From the NCBI RefSeq assembly GCF_005938215.1, contig NZ_VCPD01000007.1, positions 1-64,000 on the forward strand: 64,000 nucleotides of DNA. The letters are read 5' to 3'. Origin of the DNA: Ruegeria sediminis. GTDB lineage: Bacteria > Pseudomonadota > Alphaproteobacteria > Rhodobacterales > Rhodobacteraceae. Of the stretch, positions 27,755-36,354 are shown piece by piece. Positions within the stretch are counted from its first letter, which is position 1. The number at the start of each line of letters is the position of its first letter. A program made the translations under genes and the position numbers. The notes below the pieces were generated by a model. The model saw nothing but the letters and a program-made list of their open reading frames with translations, made no database searches and had not been told where the DNA came from.

Positions 27755-29728
27755 TCATTCCGCCGCCACCTTGTGCTGGGTCGTGGGAACCACCTCGGCG
27801 TCGCAGATCTTGAGCGTCGCCTTGATCGAGCCCTTGCGGCCATCCTCGTAGGTCACCTCGGTGACGGTCGAGACCGTATCCGACCCGTCGTAGAGCGCGG
27901 CGATGATGTCGTGGTACTTGTCCTCGACGAACTTGCGGCGCACCTTGCGGGTGCGGGTGATCTCGCCGTCGTCGGCATCCAGTTCCTTGTGCAGCACGAC
28001 GAAGCGGTGCACCTGGCAGCCCGACAGCATCTCGTCTGCGGCCACGGACTTGTTCACCTCGGACACGTGGCTGCGGATCGACTCGAGAACCTTGGGGTGG
28101 CCCGCCAGTTCCTGGTAGGAGCCGTAGGCGATGTTGTTGCGCTCGGCCCAGTTGCCGACCGCGTTCAGGTCGATGTTGATGAAGGCGACGCAGTGGTCCT
28201 TGCCATTGCCGAACAGCACCACCTCGAGGATGTCGGGGTAGAACTTGAGCTTGTTCTCGACATATTTGGGTGCGAACATCGAACCGTCGGCCATCTTGCC
28301 CACGTCCTTGGCGCGGTCGATGATCCGCAGGTGGCCGCTGTCCTCTTCGATGAAGCCGGCGTCGCCGGTGGCGACCCAGCCCTCGGCATCCTTGGTCGAG
28401 GCGGTGGATTCGGGGTTCTTGAAGTATTCGACGAAGACGCCGGGCGAGCGGTAGAAGATCTCGCCGTTCTCGTCGATCCGGATCTCGACATCCGGGGCCG
28501 GCACGCCGACGGTATCGGCGCGCACCTCGCCGTCCGGCTGCACGGTGATGAACACGGTCGCTTCGGTCTGGCCGTAGAGCTGTTTCAGGTTGATGCCCAG
28601 CGAGCGGTAGAAATCGAAGATCTCGGGCCCGATCGCCTCGCCGGCGGTGTAGCCGACGCGGAAGCGGCTGTAGCCCAGCGTGTCCTTGAGCGGGCCGTAG
28701 ACCAGGATGTTGCCGACCGCGTATTTCAGACGGTCCCAGGCGCCTACCGGCTTGCCGTCGAGGATGCGGCCGCCGACCCTCTTGGCGTGGGCCATGAAGT
28801 GGTGGAACATCCGCTGCTTCAGCTTGCCCGCATCCTCCATGCGGATCATCACGTTGGTCAGCTGCGATTCGAACACCCGCGGCGGCGCGAAGAAATAGGT
28901 CGGGCCGATCTCGCGCAGGTCGGTCATCATCGTGTCGGCGCTTTCGGGGCAGTTCACGCAGAAGCCGCACCAGTAGGCCTGTCCGATCGAGAAAATGAAG
29001 TCGCCGACCCAGGCCATCGGCAGGTAGGACAGGATGTCCTCGTCGCGGGTCAGCTTGTCGAACTCGGCCGAGTTCTTGGCGCTTTCGATCACGTTGCGGT
29101 TCGACAGCACCACGCCCTTGGGCTTGCCGGTGGTGCCCGAGGTGTAGAGCATCACGCAGGTGTCGTCATAGGTGATGGCGGCGATGCGGCGGTCCAGCTC
29201 CTCGTCGAAACGCTGGTGGCCGGCGCGGCCTTCGGCCATGATGTCGGCCAGCGCGTTCATCTGCGAGTGGTCGTATTTCCGCATCCCGCGCTTGTCGGTG
29301 TAGAGGATGTGCTTGACCTGATGCAGGTTCTCCTGGATCTCGATCACCTTGTCGACCTGCTCCTGGTCGCCGCAGACCACGTATTTCGCGCCGCAATGCT
29401 CGAGCACATAGGCCATCTCTTCGGCGACCGAATCCTGGTAGAGCGGCACCGGCACCGCGCCCACCATCTGCGCGGCCACCATCGACCAGTAATGCGCCGG
29501 ACGGTTGCGCCCGATCACCGCGATGTGGTCGCCCTTGTCTACGCCCAGTTCCAGAAAGCCCAAGGCGATCGCGCGGATCTCGGCCGCGGCCTCGGACCAG
29601 CTCCAGCATTGCCAGATGCCGAATTCCTTTTCCCGGTAGGCCGGGGCGTTCCCGAACTGCGTCGCGTTGCGATGAAGCAGCGCCGGCAGGGACTGCAAAC
29701 CCTGGGCGCCCGACTGCGTCTGAGCCAA
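27755..29728 (-). CDS. Long-chain-type acyl-CoA synthetase (AMP-binding protein)
   Basis: This 657-residue adenylate-forming enzyme activates a carboxylic acid to its CoA thioester. The P-loop-like motif is MLYTSGTTGKPKGV, followed by LSYLPMAWVGD, the YGQTEAT adenine-site motif and TGDAGFIEEDSGHL with the conserved aspartate. Size and motif spelling match long-chain or related bulky-acid CoA ligases rather than acetyl-CoA synthetase. It is the first gene of the seven-gene Liv operon, so the importer probably feeds this enzyme; the PaaK-like ligase at 19985-21205 may serve the same route. An operator-like palindrome lies upstream. Confidence 0.9.
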   Translation of the reverse strand: MAQTQSGAQGLQSLPALLHRNATQFGNAPAYREKEFGIWQCWSWSEAAAEIRAIALGFLELGVDKGDHIAVIGRNRPAHYWSMVAAQMVGAVPVPLYQDSVAEEMAYVLEHCGAKYVVCGDQEQVDKVIEIQENLHQVKHILYTDKRGMRKYDHSQMNALADIMAEGRAGHQRFDEELDRRIAAITYDDTCVMLYTSGTTGKPKGVVLSNRNVIESAKNSAEFDKLTRDEDILSYLPMAWVGDFIFSIGQAYWCGFCVNCPESADTMMTDLREIGPTYFFAPPRVFESQLTNVMIRMEDAGKLKQRMFHHFMAHAKRVGGRILDGKPVGAWDRLKYAVGNILVYGPLKDTLGYSRFRVGYTAGEAIGPEIFDFYRSLGINLKQLYGQTEATVFITVQPDGEVRADTVGVPAPDVEIRIDENGEIFYRSPGVFVEYFKNPESTASTKDAEGWVATGDAGFIEEDSGHLRIIDRAKDVGKMADGSMFAPKYVENKLKFYPDILEVVLFGNGKDHCVAFINIDLNAVGNWAERNNIAYGSYQELAGHPKVLESIRSHVSEVNKSVAADEMLSGCQVHRFVVLHKELDADDGEITRTRKVRRKFVEDKYHDIIAALYDGSDTVSTVTEVTYEDGRKGSIKATLKICDAEVVPTTQHKVAAE

Positions 29729-29839
29729 TGTCTATCTCCTCCCCATCCCGGACCCTTGCTGAGCCCGGAAACGATCGCTGCTGCGATTCCGTCCCAATTA
29801 GGAACGAGGCTGAGGTTGGGCGTCAACTTTTTCCTGATG

Positions 29840-29879
29840 TTTTCCCAAATGTTACGAATTGTAACAGCGAGCGGGAAAA
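29840..29879. promoter_or_regulatory. Nested palindromes between the Liv operon and the kinase gene
   Basis: TGTTAC-GAATT-GTAACA (29850-29866) is a perfect inverted repeat. It is flanked by a second, wider pair, TTTTCCC at 29840-29846 and GGGAAAA at 29873-29879, with nearly the same centre. The element lies in the 236-base divergent intergenic region, about 115 bases from the acyl-CoA synthetase start and 85-125 from the kinase start. It is a good candidate for a repressor site controlling one or both units. Confidence 0.5.
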
Positions 29880-29964
29880 TCCATGCGATCCTGTCACGCA
29901 TCGCGACGGGCCGCCGGGCGGCGGTCGAAACGCCCCTACCCCCGGTCCGATTCCGGTGCTAGGC

Positions 29965-31881
29965 ATGAGTTCCGGGAGACTGGACTTGGACATTTCTGAA
30001 CAGCGCATCAAGGCATTGACCACTGCCGGCCTGAACCTGATCGGGCAGGCGCTGTCGATCTATGACAGCAAGCTGCAGCTGGTCCTCAGCAATCACAGGT
30101 TCCAGGAGATGTTCGATCTTCCCGAAGAACTGGTGCAGCCCGGGGCGTCTTTCGCGGAAACGATCCGGCATCTGGCCGAGCATGGCGAATACGCGCCCGA
30201 ATCCGATATCGACGAGATCATCCGGAGCAGGGTCGACCAGGCGCTGGCCTTCGAGCCGCATTACATCGAACGGGTGCGGCCCAACGGGCAGGTGATCTCG
30301 GTCGAAGGCTCGCCGCTGCCGCAAGGGGGGTGGGTCGCGGTCTATACCGACATCACCCGCACGAAGCGGGTCGAGGAGTTGTTACGCGCCCGCTCGGAAG
30401 AGTTGTCGGACCAGCTTTTGACCCATGCCGAGGAGCTTTCGGCAACCAACCGGGAACTGGCCGCCACCATCTCGGCGCTGGAAGAGGCCAAGCGGCAGCT
30501 GACCGAGATCGAATCGCGCACCCGCATGACCACCGAGATGATGCCGGCGCATATCGCGCATGTGGATGCGGACGGGCATTACACCTATTCCAACCGGCGG
30601 CTGAGTTCGGTGATGCCGGGACGGCCGTCGGAGATCCTGGGGCTGCACATCTCGGAGGCGCTGGGCCCCTCGGCGTTCGCCCGCGTCGCGCCGCACCTGC
30701 AACGGGCCTATGGCGGGCGCACATCGGTGTTCGAGTTCACCGAAGACCACGATCAGCGCCGCATCCGGGTGTCGTTCACGCCGGACCAGGGCGGCGGGGT
30801 CTACATCCTGTCGATGGACGTCACCGAGGAGACCCAGGCCCGCGTCGCGCTGCAGCAATCCCGGCGGCGCGCGATGGCGGCGCAGATGACCAGCGGGCTG
30901 GCGCATGATTTCTCGAACCTGCTGACCATCATCCTGGGGATGCAGGGCAAGCTGGAAAGGATGGAGCTGCCGGAGGAGGCCGCCGAACTGGTCGCGGCCA
31001 CGCAGCAGACCGCGCGCCGGGGCGGGCAGCTGCTGAACCGCATCGCCGACATGACCGGCAACCGGACGCTGCACCCGCAGGCGACCGACATGCGCAGCCT
31101 GCTGGAGGACATGAAGATCCTCGCCTCGCCCTCGCTGCCGCGCGGGATGGGGCTTTCGGTGGTCAACACGCTGCCGGACGAGGCGCTGATGCTGGATCCG
31201 GGCATGTTGCAGGACGCGCTGCTGAACTTGGTGCTGAACGCCCGCGACGCCTGCGGCACGACCGGGCAGATCACCATCAGCGCCCATGCGATCGGCACGA
31301 TCTGGGTCGAGATCACCGTCACCGACACCGGCCCAGGCTTTTCGCCCGAGGCGCTGGACAAGGCGCTGAACCCCTTCTTCACCACCAAGGGCAGCGAGGG
31401 GTCGGGGCTGGGCCTGCCGATGGTCTATGACATGGTCAAGCTGGCGGGCGGCGACCTGCAGCTGCGCAACACCGCATCGGGCGCGTCGGTGGTGCTGCGC
31501 CTGCCCTACCGCCCGGCGCCCAGGGCGCGGGACGGGCTGGCGCTGCTGGTCGAGGACAATGACGAGCTGCGCAGCCAGTTCCGCGACATGCTGGTCGATC
31601 TGGGCCTGTCGGTGGTCGAGGCGGCCTCGGTCGACGAGGCCTGCGCGCTGGCCGCCGCCATCGAGGACGTCTCGGTGGTCCTGTCGGACATAAGGCTTGA
31701 AGGGTCGGGCACCGGGCTGGACCTGATCCGGCGGCTGCGGCCCGATCTGCCCTGCATCCTGATGACCTCGCTGCCGCTGTCGGACCCGCTGCACCGAGAG
31801 GCCCTTGCGCAGGGGCCGGTTCTGCGCAAACCCTTTTCCCGCGCACAGCTTTCCGCGCTGATCCGGATCGAGGCCGCCTGA
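29965..31881 (+). CDS. PAS-domain hybrid sensor histidine kinase with receiver domain
   Basis: The 638-residue protein lacks membrane helices, so it senses a cytoplasmic signal. Domains in order: PAS (about 22-135, PAS-7-like), coiled coil (135-190), second PAS (190-290), HisKA with phospho-accepting H314 in SGLAHDFSNLL, HATPase with N-box NLVLNARDAC, DTGPGFSPE and GSGLGLPMVYDM, and a C-terminal receiver with D575 in VVLSDIRLEG. ATG 29965 and an in-frame TTG 29986 are both possible; residues upstream are not conserved in pattern. Its stop overlaps the response-regulator start. It is divergent from the acyl-CoA synthetase/Liv operon. Confidence 0.88.
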   Translation: MSSGRLDLDISEQRIKALTTAGLNLIGQALSIYDSKLQLVLSNHRFQEMFDLPEELVQPGASFAETIRHLAEHGEYAPESDIDEIIRSRVDQALAFEPHYIERVRPNGQVISVEGSPLPQGGWVAVYTDITRTKRVEELLRARSEELSDQLLTHAEELSATNRELAATISALEEAKRQLTEIESRTRMTTEMMPAHIAHVDADGHYTYSNRRLSSVMPGRPSEILGLHISEALGPSAFARVAPHLQRAYGGRTSVFEFTEDHDQRRIRVSFTPDQGGGVYILSMDVTEETQARVALQQSRRRAMAAQMTSGLAHDFSNLLTIILGMQGKLERMELPEEAAELVAATQQTARRGGQLLNRIADMTGNRTLHPQATDMRSLLEDMKILASPSLPRGMGLSVVNTLPDEALMLDPGMLQDALLNLVLNARDACGTTGQITISAHAIGTIWVEITVTDTGPGFSPEALDKALNPFFTTKGSEGSGLGLPMVYDMVKLAGGDLQLRNTASGASVVLRLPYRPAPRARDGLALLVEDNDELRSQFRDMLVDLGLSVVEAASVDEACALAAAIEDVSVVLSDIRLEGSGTGLDLIRRLRPDLPCILMTSLPLSDPLHREALAQGPVLRKPFSRAQLSALIRIEAA

Positions 31882-32582
31882 TGACCCAACCGCTGGTGAC
31901 CATTCTCGACGACGAGCCGGAAATCCGGCAGATCCTGACCGACGCGCTGGAGGATGCCGGGTTCCGCACCCAGTGCTTCGCCCGGGCGCGGGAATTCGAA
32001 GCCTCGCTCAAGCGCGTGACGCCCGACGTGTGCCTGGTGGACCTGTCGCTGCCGGACACGGACGGGCTGGCGCTGGTGCATCGGCTGGCGCTGGAGCAGG
32101 GCGCGGCGGTCATCATCATCTCGGGCCGCGCGCAGGTGCAGGACCGGGTGACCGGGCTGGAACTGGGGGCGGACGACTACATCACCAAACCCTTCGACCC
32201 GGCCGAGGTGGTGGCCCGTGTGCGTGCCCGGCTGCGCGCGCCGCGCGCCGTGGCGCAGGGCGGCGACACCGCTTATTTCAACGGCTGGACGGCGCATTTC
32301 GACCGCTACATCCTGGAAGACGAAAGCGGGTCCGAAACCCCCTTCAGCCACGCCGAGGGCGAGGTGCTGCGGCTGTTCCTGGAAAGTCCCAAACGCCTGA
32401 TCAGCCGCGCCCAGATGCAGGAGATCCTGGGCGGCGGCGCCGGCGAGAGCTTTGACCGCGCGATGGACGTGCGCATCTCGCGGCTGCGCACCAAGCTGGG
32501 CGAGGACCCAAAGAACCCGCGGCTGATCAAGACCATCTACGGGGCGGGCTACATCTTTCTGGGCGATGTCAGCTGGCGCTGA
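31881..32582 (+). CDS. OmpR-family response regulator
   Basis: The 233-residue regulator has a receiver domain (about 5-118; D10-D11 acidic pocket, phosphorylation site D54 in CLVDLSLPD, K103 in YITKPF) and a winged-helix DNA-binding domain (about 135-230) ending KTIYGAGYIFLGD. It overlaps the kinase gene by one base (TGATG) and is its obvious partner. The receiver domain on the kinase suggests a phosphorelay or feedback step. Targets are unknown; the divergent Liv/CoA-ligase operon is the nearest candidate. Confidence 0.9.
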   Translation: MTQPLVTILDDEPEIRQILTDALEDAGFRTQCFARAREFEASLKRVTPDVCLVDLSLPDTDGLALVHRLALEQGAAVIIISGRAQVQDRVTGLELGADDYITKPFDPAEVVARVRARLRAPRAVAQGGDTAYFNGWTAHFDRYILEDESGSETPFSHAEGEVLRLFLESPKRLISRAQMQEILGGGAGESFDRAMDVRISRLRTKLGEDPKNPRLIKTIYGAGYIFLGDVSWR

Positions 32583-32599
32583 GCCTTGACGGCGCCGGT

Positions 32600-33163
32600 T
32601 CAGCTGCGCCGCATGGGCGCGCAGGTCGCCATCAGCATCGACACGTAGGCGCGGATGGCGTCCCTTTCGACCCGGTTCTGGGCCAGGTCGCGGCACAGGG
32701 CCAATAGCGCGGTGGTCAGGAATCCGGCGGCGGGGGCGTCCTGCGCCAATCCGGCGCCCCGGAGTTCGCTCTGGATCTCGTGATGCAGCAGATCGCGGAT
32801 CGGCCGATCGCTTGCCGCCAGAGAGGTCAGCAGCAAGGTGGTTTTGGGGTCTTCGGCGGCGAAATCCAGCAGCATGTTCAGGCAGCGTTCGAGCCGGGCG
32901 AGGCCGCGCGGTTCTCCGGCGTGCAGCGTGTCGAACCTGGTCTTGATGTCCAGCGCAACCTCGGCCGCGACCGCGGCGACGAGATCGTCCGTGCCGTCGA
33001 AATAATTGTAGAACGACGTCCGCCCTACCCCGGCCACGTCGCACACATCCATGACGGTGACGCCGCCGACGCCCTTGTGACCGATGACCTCCCGCGCCGC
33101 GTTCAGCAGGTCGGACCGCGTGCGGCGCGCCTTTGGCGTCAGGTTTTCCACTGGTTTCGCCAC
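32600..33163 (-). CDS. TetR-family transcriptional regulator
   Basis: The 187-residue protein has a TetR helix-turn-helix (about 14-60, containing GVGGVTVMDVCDVAGVGRTS and FYNYF) and a divergent ligand-binding half. It is transcribed away from two membrane-protein genes; the 83 bases between hold two phased palindromes that are the likely operators. It should repress the membrane pair and itself, with an unknown inducer. Confidence 0.88.
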   Translation of the reverse strand: MAKPVENLTPKARRTRSDLLNAAREVIGHKGVGGVTVMDVCDVAGVGRTSFYNYFDGTDDLVAAVAAEVALDIKTRFDTLHAGEPRGLARLERCLNMLLDFAAEDPKTTLLLTSLAASDRPIRDLLHHEIQSELRGAGLAQDAPAAGFLTTALLALCRDLAQNRVERDAIRAYVSMLMATCAPMRRS

Positions 33164-33191
33164 GAAGTTTTCCTTGCCTTGCCGTTTTTTC

Positions 33192-33227
33192 TGACATATC
33201 TGTTATTTTTAACTGACACAACTGTCA
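33192..33227. promoter_or_regulatory. Two phased operator palindromes for the TetR regulator
   Basis: TGACA-CAAC-TGTCA at 33214-33227 is a perfect palindrome. A near copy, TGACA-TATC-TGTTA, lies at 33192-33205, exactly 22 bases upstream, or about two helical turns. Both fall between the TetR start (33163) and the AGGAGG ribosome site of the first membrane gene (33233-33238), where a repressor would block both promoters. Confidence 0.7.
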
Positions 33228-33246
33228 TTTTTAGGAGGTGACGGCC

Positions 33247-33786
33247 ATGCAACGCCTGATTTCCCTGATCGAATCCCTGGCCAACTGGAGGGGTATGCTG
33301 ATCCTTCTCGCCTTGTACGCCATCGTCTTCGGCACGATTCTCGTGACGCTCGGCCAGTTGCAGGAGGTCACCGGCGGCTACGGCATTCTCGATTTCGACC
33401 GCGGCTATTCGCCCGAGCGGGTGAACGAGGTTCTGGGCAGCTACGGTCCCGAAGGCATGGCGCTTTATCGGCGCATCCTGTTTCTGGATATCTTCAACCC
33501 GGCGCTCTATGCGCTGATCGTCGCCTGCCTGACCTGTCTCTTGTGGAAGGACCGGGGGCCACGCTGGCTGGCGCTTGTGCCGCTGCTTGCCGCGCTGGGG
33601 GATTATCTTGAGAATGCGGCGCTTTTCCTGATGGCGCGCGCATTTCCGGACGTGCCGGAGGGCCTGGTTCACATGGGCTCGGCCCTCAGCCTGCTGAAGA
33701 ACGGGCTGCTGGTCGTTGCCGTGATCCCGTTTCTGGCGGGGCTGGCCCTGTGGCTTTTGTCCCTGCTGCGGAGGACGCTTGCATGA
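33247..33786 (+). CDS. Membrane protein of unknown function, first of a paralogous pair
   Basis: The 179-residue protein has about four membrane helices (about 15-37, 82-102, 108-128, 150-175) with a soluble loop after the first helix. Key features are the LDFDRGYSPE motif in the loop and ALGDYLENAALFLMARAFPD, where charged residues lie inside the third helix region. AGGAGG is 8 bases before ATG 33247, which I prefer over the GTG at 33238 that overlaps that site. The product is clearly related to the next gene's product (shared LDFD..Y..PE and DYLENA-type motifs). No function is known. Confidence 0.75.
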   Translation: MQRLISLIESLANWRGMLILLALYAIVFGTILVTLGQLQEVTGGYGILDFDRGYSPERVNEVLGSYGPEGMALYRRILFLDIFNPALYALIVACLTCLLWKDRGPRWLALVPLLAALGDYLENAALFLMARAFPDVPEGLVHMGSALSLLKNGLLVVAVIPFLAGLALWLLSLLRRTLA

Positions 33787-34322
33787 TTGCCCGCATGACG
33801 TTCGATCCGAGCTGGCGCTTCGTTCTGGCCTTCTGGGCGGCGACGCTCGTCCTGTTCGGCCTTTACCTGGCCTATGTCCAGCCGTTGAAGGAGGTCCTGG
33901 CCCCGGACATCTATCTTGATCTGCGCTTCGACGGCTACGATCACCCCGAGGCGTTGGCCTTCTACGAGGGCCTCGGCGTGCTGGGGCGCGGCTTTTACAT
34001 GCGCTCGACGCTGTTCGACACGGTGTGGCCGCTGATGATCGCGGTGTCGGGTTTGCTTCTGGCGCGGAAAACCTTCCGCCGCGGCTGGCTGGTCGCCGTC
34101 CTTGCGGCGGGTCCGGTGGCGTTCGGACTGCTGGATCTGGCCGAAAACATCTGCCTCATCGCGATGAACTGGCAGTTCCCGGATTTCTCGGAACGGCTGG
34201 TTTCGGTCTCGAACGCGCTTACGCTGGCGAAACAGCGCACCATCCCCTTCGCCTTCGGCGCGTTTCTTGGGTTGCCGGTTCTGGCGGCGGTTCTGGCCGT
34301 CGCCCGGCCGAAAACGGCCTGA
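33783..34322 (+). CDS. Membrane protein of unknown function, second of a paralogous pair
   Basis: Like its neighbour it is 179 residues with about four helices. The loop after helix one carries LDLRFDGYDHPEA (compare LDFDRGYSPE), followed by FYMRSTLFDTVWPLMIA, and the late motif is GLLDLAENICLIAMNWQFPDF (compare GDYLENAALFLMARAFPDV), then ALTLAKQ (compare ALSLLKN). Its ATG overlaps the previous stop (ATGA at 33783-33786), so both are made together, probably as a heteromer. Function is unknown. Confidence 0.75.
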   Translation: MIARMTFDPSWRFVLAFWAATLVLFGLYLAYVQPLKEVLAPDIYLDLRFDGYDHPEALAFYEGLGVLGRGFYMRSTLFDTVWPLMIAVSGLLLARKTFRRGWLVAVLAAGPVAFGLLDLAENICLIAMNWQFPDFSERLVSVSNALTLAKQRTIPFAFGAFLGLPVLAAVLAVARPKTA

Positions 34323-34333
34323 CGGGCGGACGG

Positions 34334-35518
34334 CTACGCCAACGCCTCCACGGCCCGCTCGAGGACGCGCAGGCCGGCGACCAGGTCGGCCTCGTCGGTG
34401 TCTTCGGCGAAATCGTGGCTGATGCCGCCGATCGAGGGCACGAACAGCATGGCGACCGGCATCAGCCGCGCCACGTTGGTCGCATCGTGCAGCGCGCCCG
34501 AGGGCATGGTGCGCCATTTGCCCGGCGCTACGTCCCGCGCGCCGGTTTCCAGCGCCGCCTTCAGCCGGGCGTCCATCGCCACCGGCTCCAGCCCCAGAAG
34601 CGGGCCGAACTCCAGCTCCATGCCGGTTTCACGGGCGACCTCATGGGCGGTGTCGCGGATGATCTCTTCCATGCGCGCCAGCCGCCCGGCATCCCCGTCG
34701 CGCCATTGCATCGAGAATTGCGCCCGCCCCGGCACGATGGACGAGGCGTTGGGATGCAGTGCCACATGCCCGATGGTCCAGACCGTGCGCGAAGTGACCA
34801 AATTGCGGAAACGGTCGTTGATGCGGGCGTTGAACAGCGACAAGGCCTGGAAGGCGTCGCGGCGCAGGTGCATCGGCGTGGTGCCGGCATGGTTCTGCTG
34901 GCCCCTGAAGCTGATTTTCATGTCGCGGATGCCGACGATGTCGCTGACCACGCCGATCTGCTCGCCCTCGGTGTCGAGCGTCGGCCCCTGCTCGATATGC
35001 ATTTCGACAAAGCCGGTGAAGCGGGCAGGATCGACGAAATCGCCGGCCAGACCGGCCATCGCGGCCCGCGCCGCGCCGAAGGACACGCCCGCATGGTCGG
35101 TCAGCGTGTCCGCCTCGGCCAGCGGCAGGTGGCCGGACCAGATCGCCGATCCAGTGGTCACGCCGAACCGGCCCTCTTCGTCCTGGAAACTCACGACCGA
35201 GACCGGCCGGCCGGCCGAGCGGGCCACTTCCAGCGCCGCGATGACGCCCAGCGCGCCGTCGAGCCAGCCACCCTCGGGCTGGCTGTCGGAATGCGAACCC
35301 ATCAGCAGCGATGGTCCTTCGGCCAGGCCGAACAGGTTGCCGACCGGATCGAAGCGGACCTGCAGACCGGCGTCCTCCATCCGGGACGCGAGCCAGCGCC
35401 GGGCCGCGACATCGGCCTCGGAATAGGCGGGCCGCACCACGCCCTTGCCGACGCCCGACGCGCCGAAACCGCGCAAATCGTGCAGATCCTTCAGGAACCG
35501 TTCCGCATTCACCGCCAT
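34334..35518 (-). CDS. M20-family Zn-dependent amidohydrolase (allantoate/N-carbamoyl-amino-acid type)
   Basis: The 394-residue enzyme belongs to the M20/M28 subgroup that includes allantoate amidohydrolase and N-carbamoyl-L-amino acid hydrolase. Metal ligands are visible at H76 and D87 ([18 protein letters not shown]), E114-E115 (FQDEEGRFG) and H in [13 protein letters not shown]; the dimerisation insert with [11 protein letters not shown] follows. The substrate cannot be told from sequence alone. ATG 35518 has AAAGGA upstream and the TTG/ATG positions further up are disfavoured. It is convergent with the membrane pair. Confidence 0.88.
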   Translation of the reverse strand: MAVNAERFLKDLHDLRGFGASGVGKGVVRPAYSEADVAARRWLASRMEDAGLQVRFDPVGNLFGLAEGPSLLMGSHSDSQPEGGWLDGALGVIAALEVARSAGRPVSVVSFQDEEGRFGVTTGSAIWSGHLPLAEADTLTDHAGVSFGAARAAMAGLAGDFVDPARFTGFVEMHIEQGPTLDTEGEQIGVVSDIVGIRDMKISFRGQQNHAGTTPMHLRRDAFQALSLFNARINDRFRNLVTSRTVWTIGHVALHPNASSIVPGRAQFSMQWRDGDAGRLARMEEIIRDTAHEVARETGMELEFGPLLGLEPVAMDARLKAALETGARDVAPGKWRTMPSGALHDATNVARLMPVAMLFVPSIGGISHDFAEDTDEADLVAGLRVLERAVEALA

Positions 35519-35676
35519 GGCCAGTCCTTTCGATGTCGCCTGCATTTGCCGGTCGACCATACCGCCAGCCCCGGCCGCCGCAAGCCGGGCGCGGCGGTTT
35601 TCGCGCCAATGGGGCGAAACCCCTCTGGCCCCTGCCGGAAACCTCGCCTAAGACATGCCCGCAAGAGGAGCAGGCC

Positions 35677-36327
35677 ATGTCCCACATCACACTGGTTCGC
35701 CACGGTCAGGCCAATACCGAGGCGCGCGACGAAATCAGCTATGACCGCCTCAGCGATCTGGGCCACCAGCAGTCGCGCTGGCTGGGCGCGCATCTGCAGG
35801 ACACCCGCGCGCATCACCCCCGCGCCTATTGCGGAACCCTGACCCGCCACGTGGAAACCGCCGCCAGCATGGGGCTGCAGGACCCGATCCTGGATCCGCG
35901 GCTGAACGAGATCGAGTATTTCGCGCTGGCGCGGATGTACGAGGAACAGCACGGCATCGCCGTTCCGCAGGACCGCGAAGGCTTTGTCCAGCACCTGCCG
36001 ATGACCTTCACCGCCTGGGCCCGGGGCGAGATCGACAACCCGCCCGAAACCTTCGACGCCTTCGAGGCGCGCGTCTCGGAGGCGCTGCGCGAGATCGGCA
36101 CCGATGGCGGGCCCGCCATCGTCGTCACCTCGGGCGCGCTGATCTCGATGGTGGTGCGGCAGGCGCTGGGGCTGGACATCGCGGCGATGGCGCGGGTCGC
36201 CCTTGCCATCATGAACACGTCGATGCATCGTCTCTACCCGATCGGCGATCACCTGAGCCCGGTTCTGTTCAACGCCGTCCCGCATCTCGAAGCGCCCGAC
36301 CGGCAATTCGCGCAGACCCATTTGTGA
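35677..36327 (+). CDS. Histidine phosphatase family protein
   Basis: The 216-residue protein has the branch 1 histidine phosphatase RHG motif (LVRHGQAN, catalytic H9), the second arginine in GTLTRHVETA, and a C-terminal region where GPAIVVTSGALISMV replaces the usual HG.. motif with SG, so the second catalytic histidine may be missing or shifted. A missing second histidine would weaken phosphatase activity. It begins a + strand run with a GST gene 27 bases later and the two saccharopine genes after that. Confidence 0.82.
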   Translation: MSHITLVRHGQANTEARDEISYDRLSDLGHQQSRWLGAHLQDTRAHHPRAYCGTLTRHVETAASMGLQDPILDPRLNEIEYFALARMYEEQHGIAVPQDREGFVQHLPMTFTAWARGEIDNPPETFDAFEARVSEALREIGTDGGPAIVVTSGALISMVVRQALGLDIAAMARVALAIMNTSMHRLYPIGDHLSPVLFNAVPHLEAPDRQFAQTHL

Positions 36328-36354
36328 CCGGCCCAGCCCGGACGGAGGTTGACC

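Noticed and set aside
27680..29962. 760-codon open frame on the + strand
   Set aside because: Antisense to the acyl-CoA synthetase gene; His/Val/Asp-rich shadow composition.
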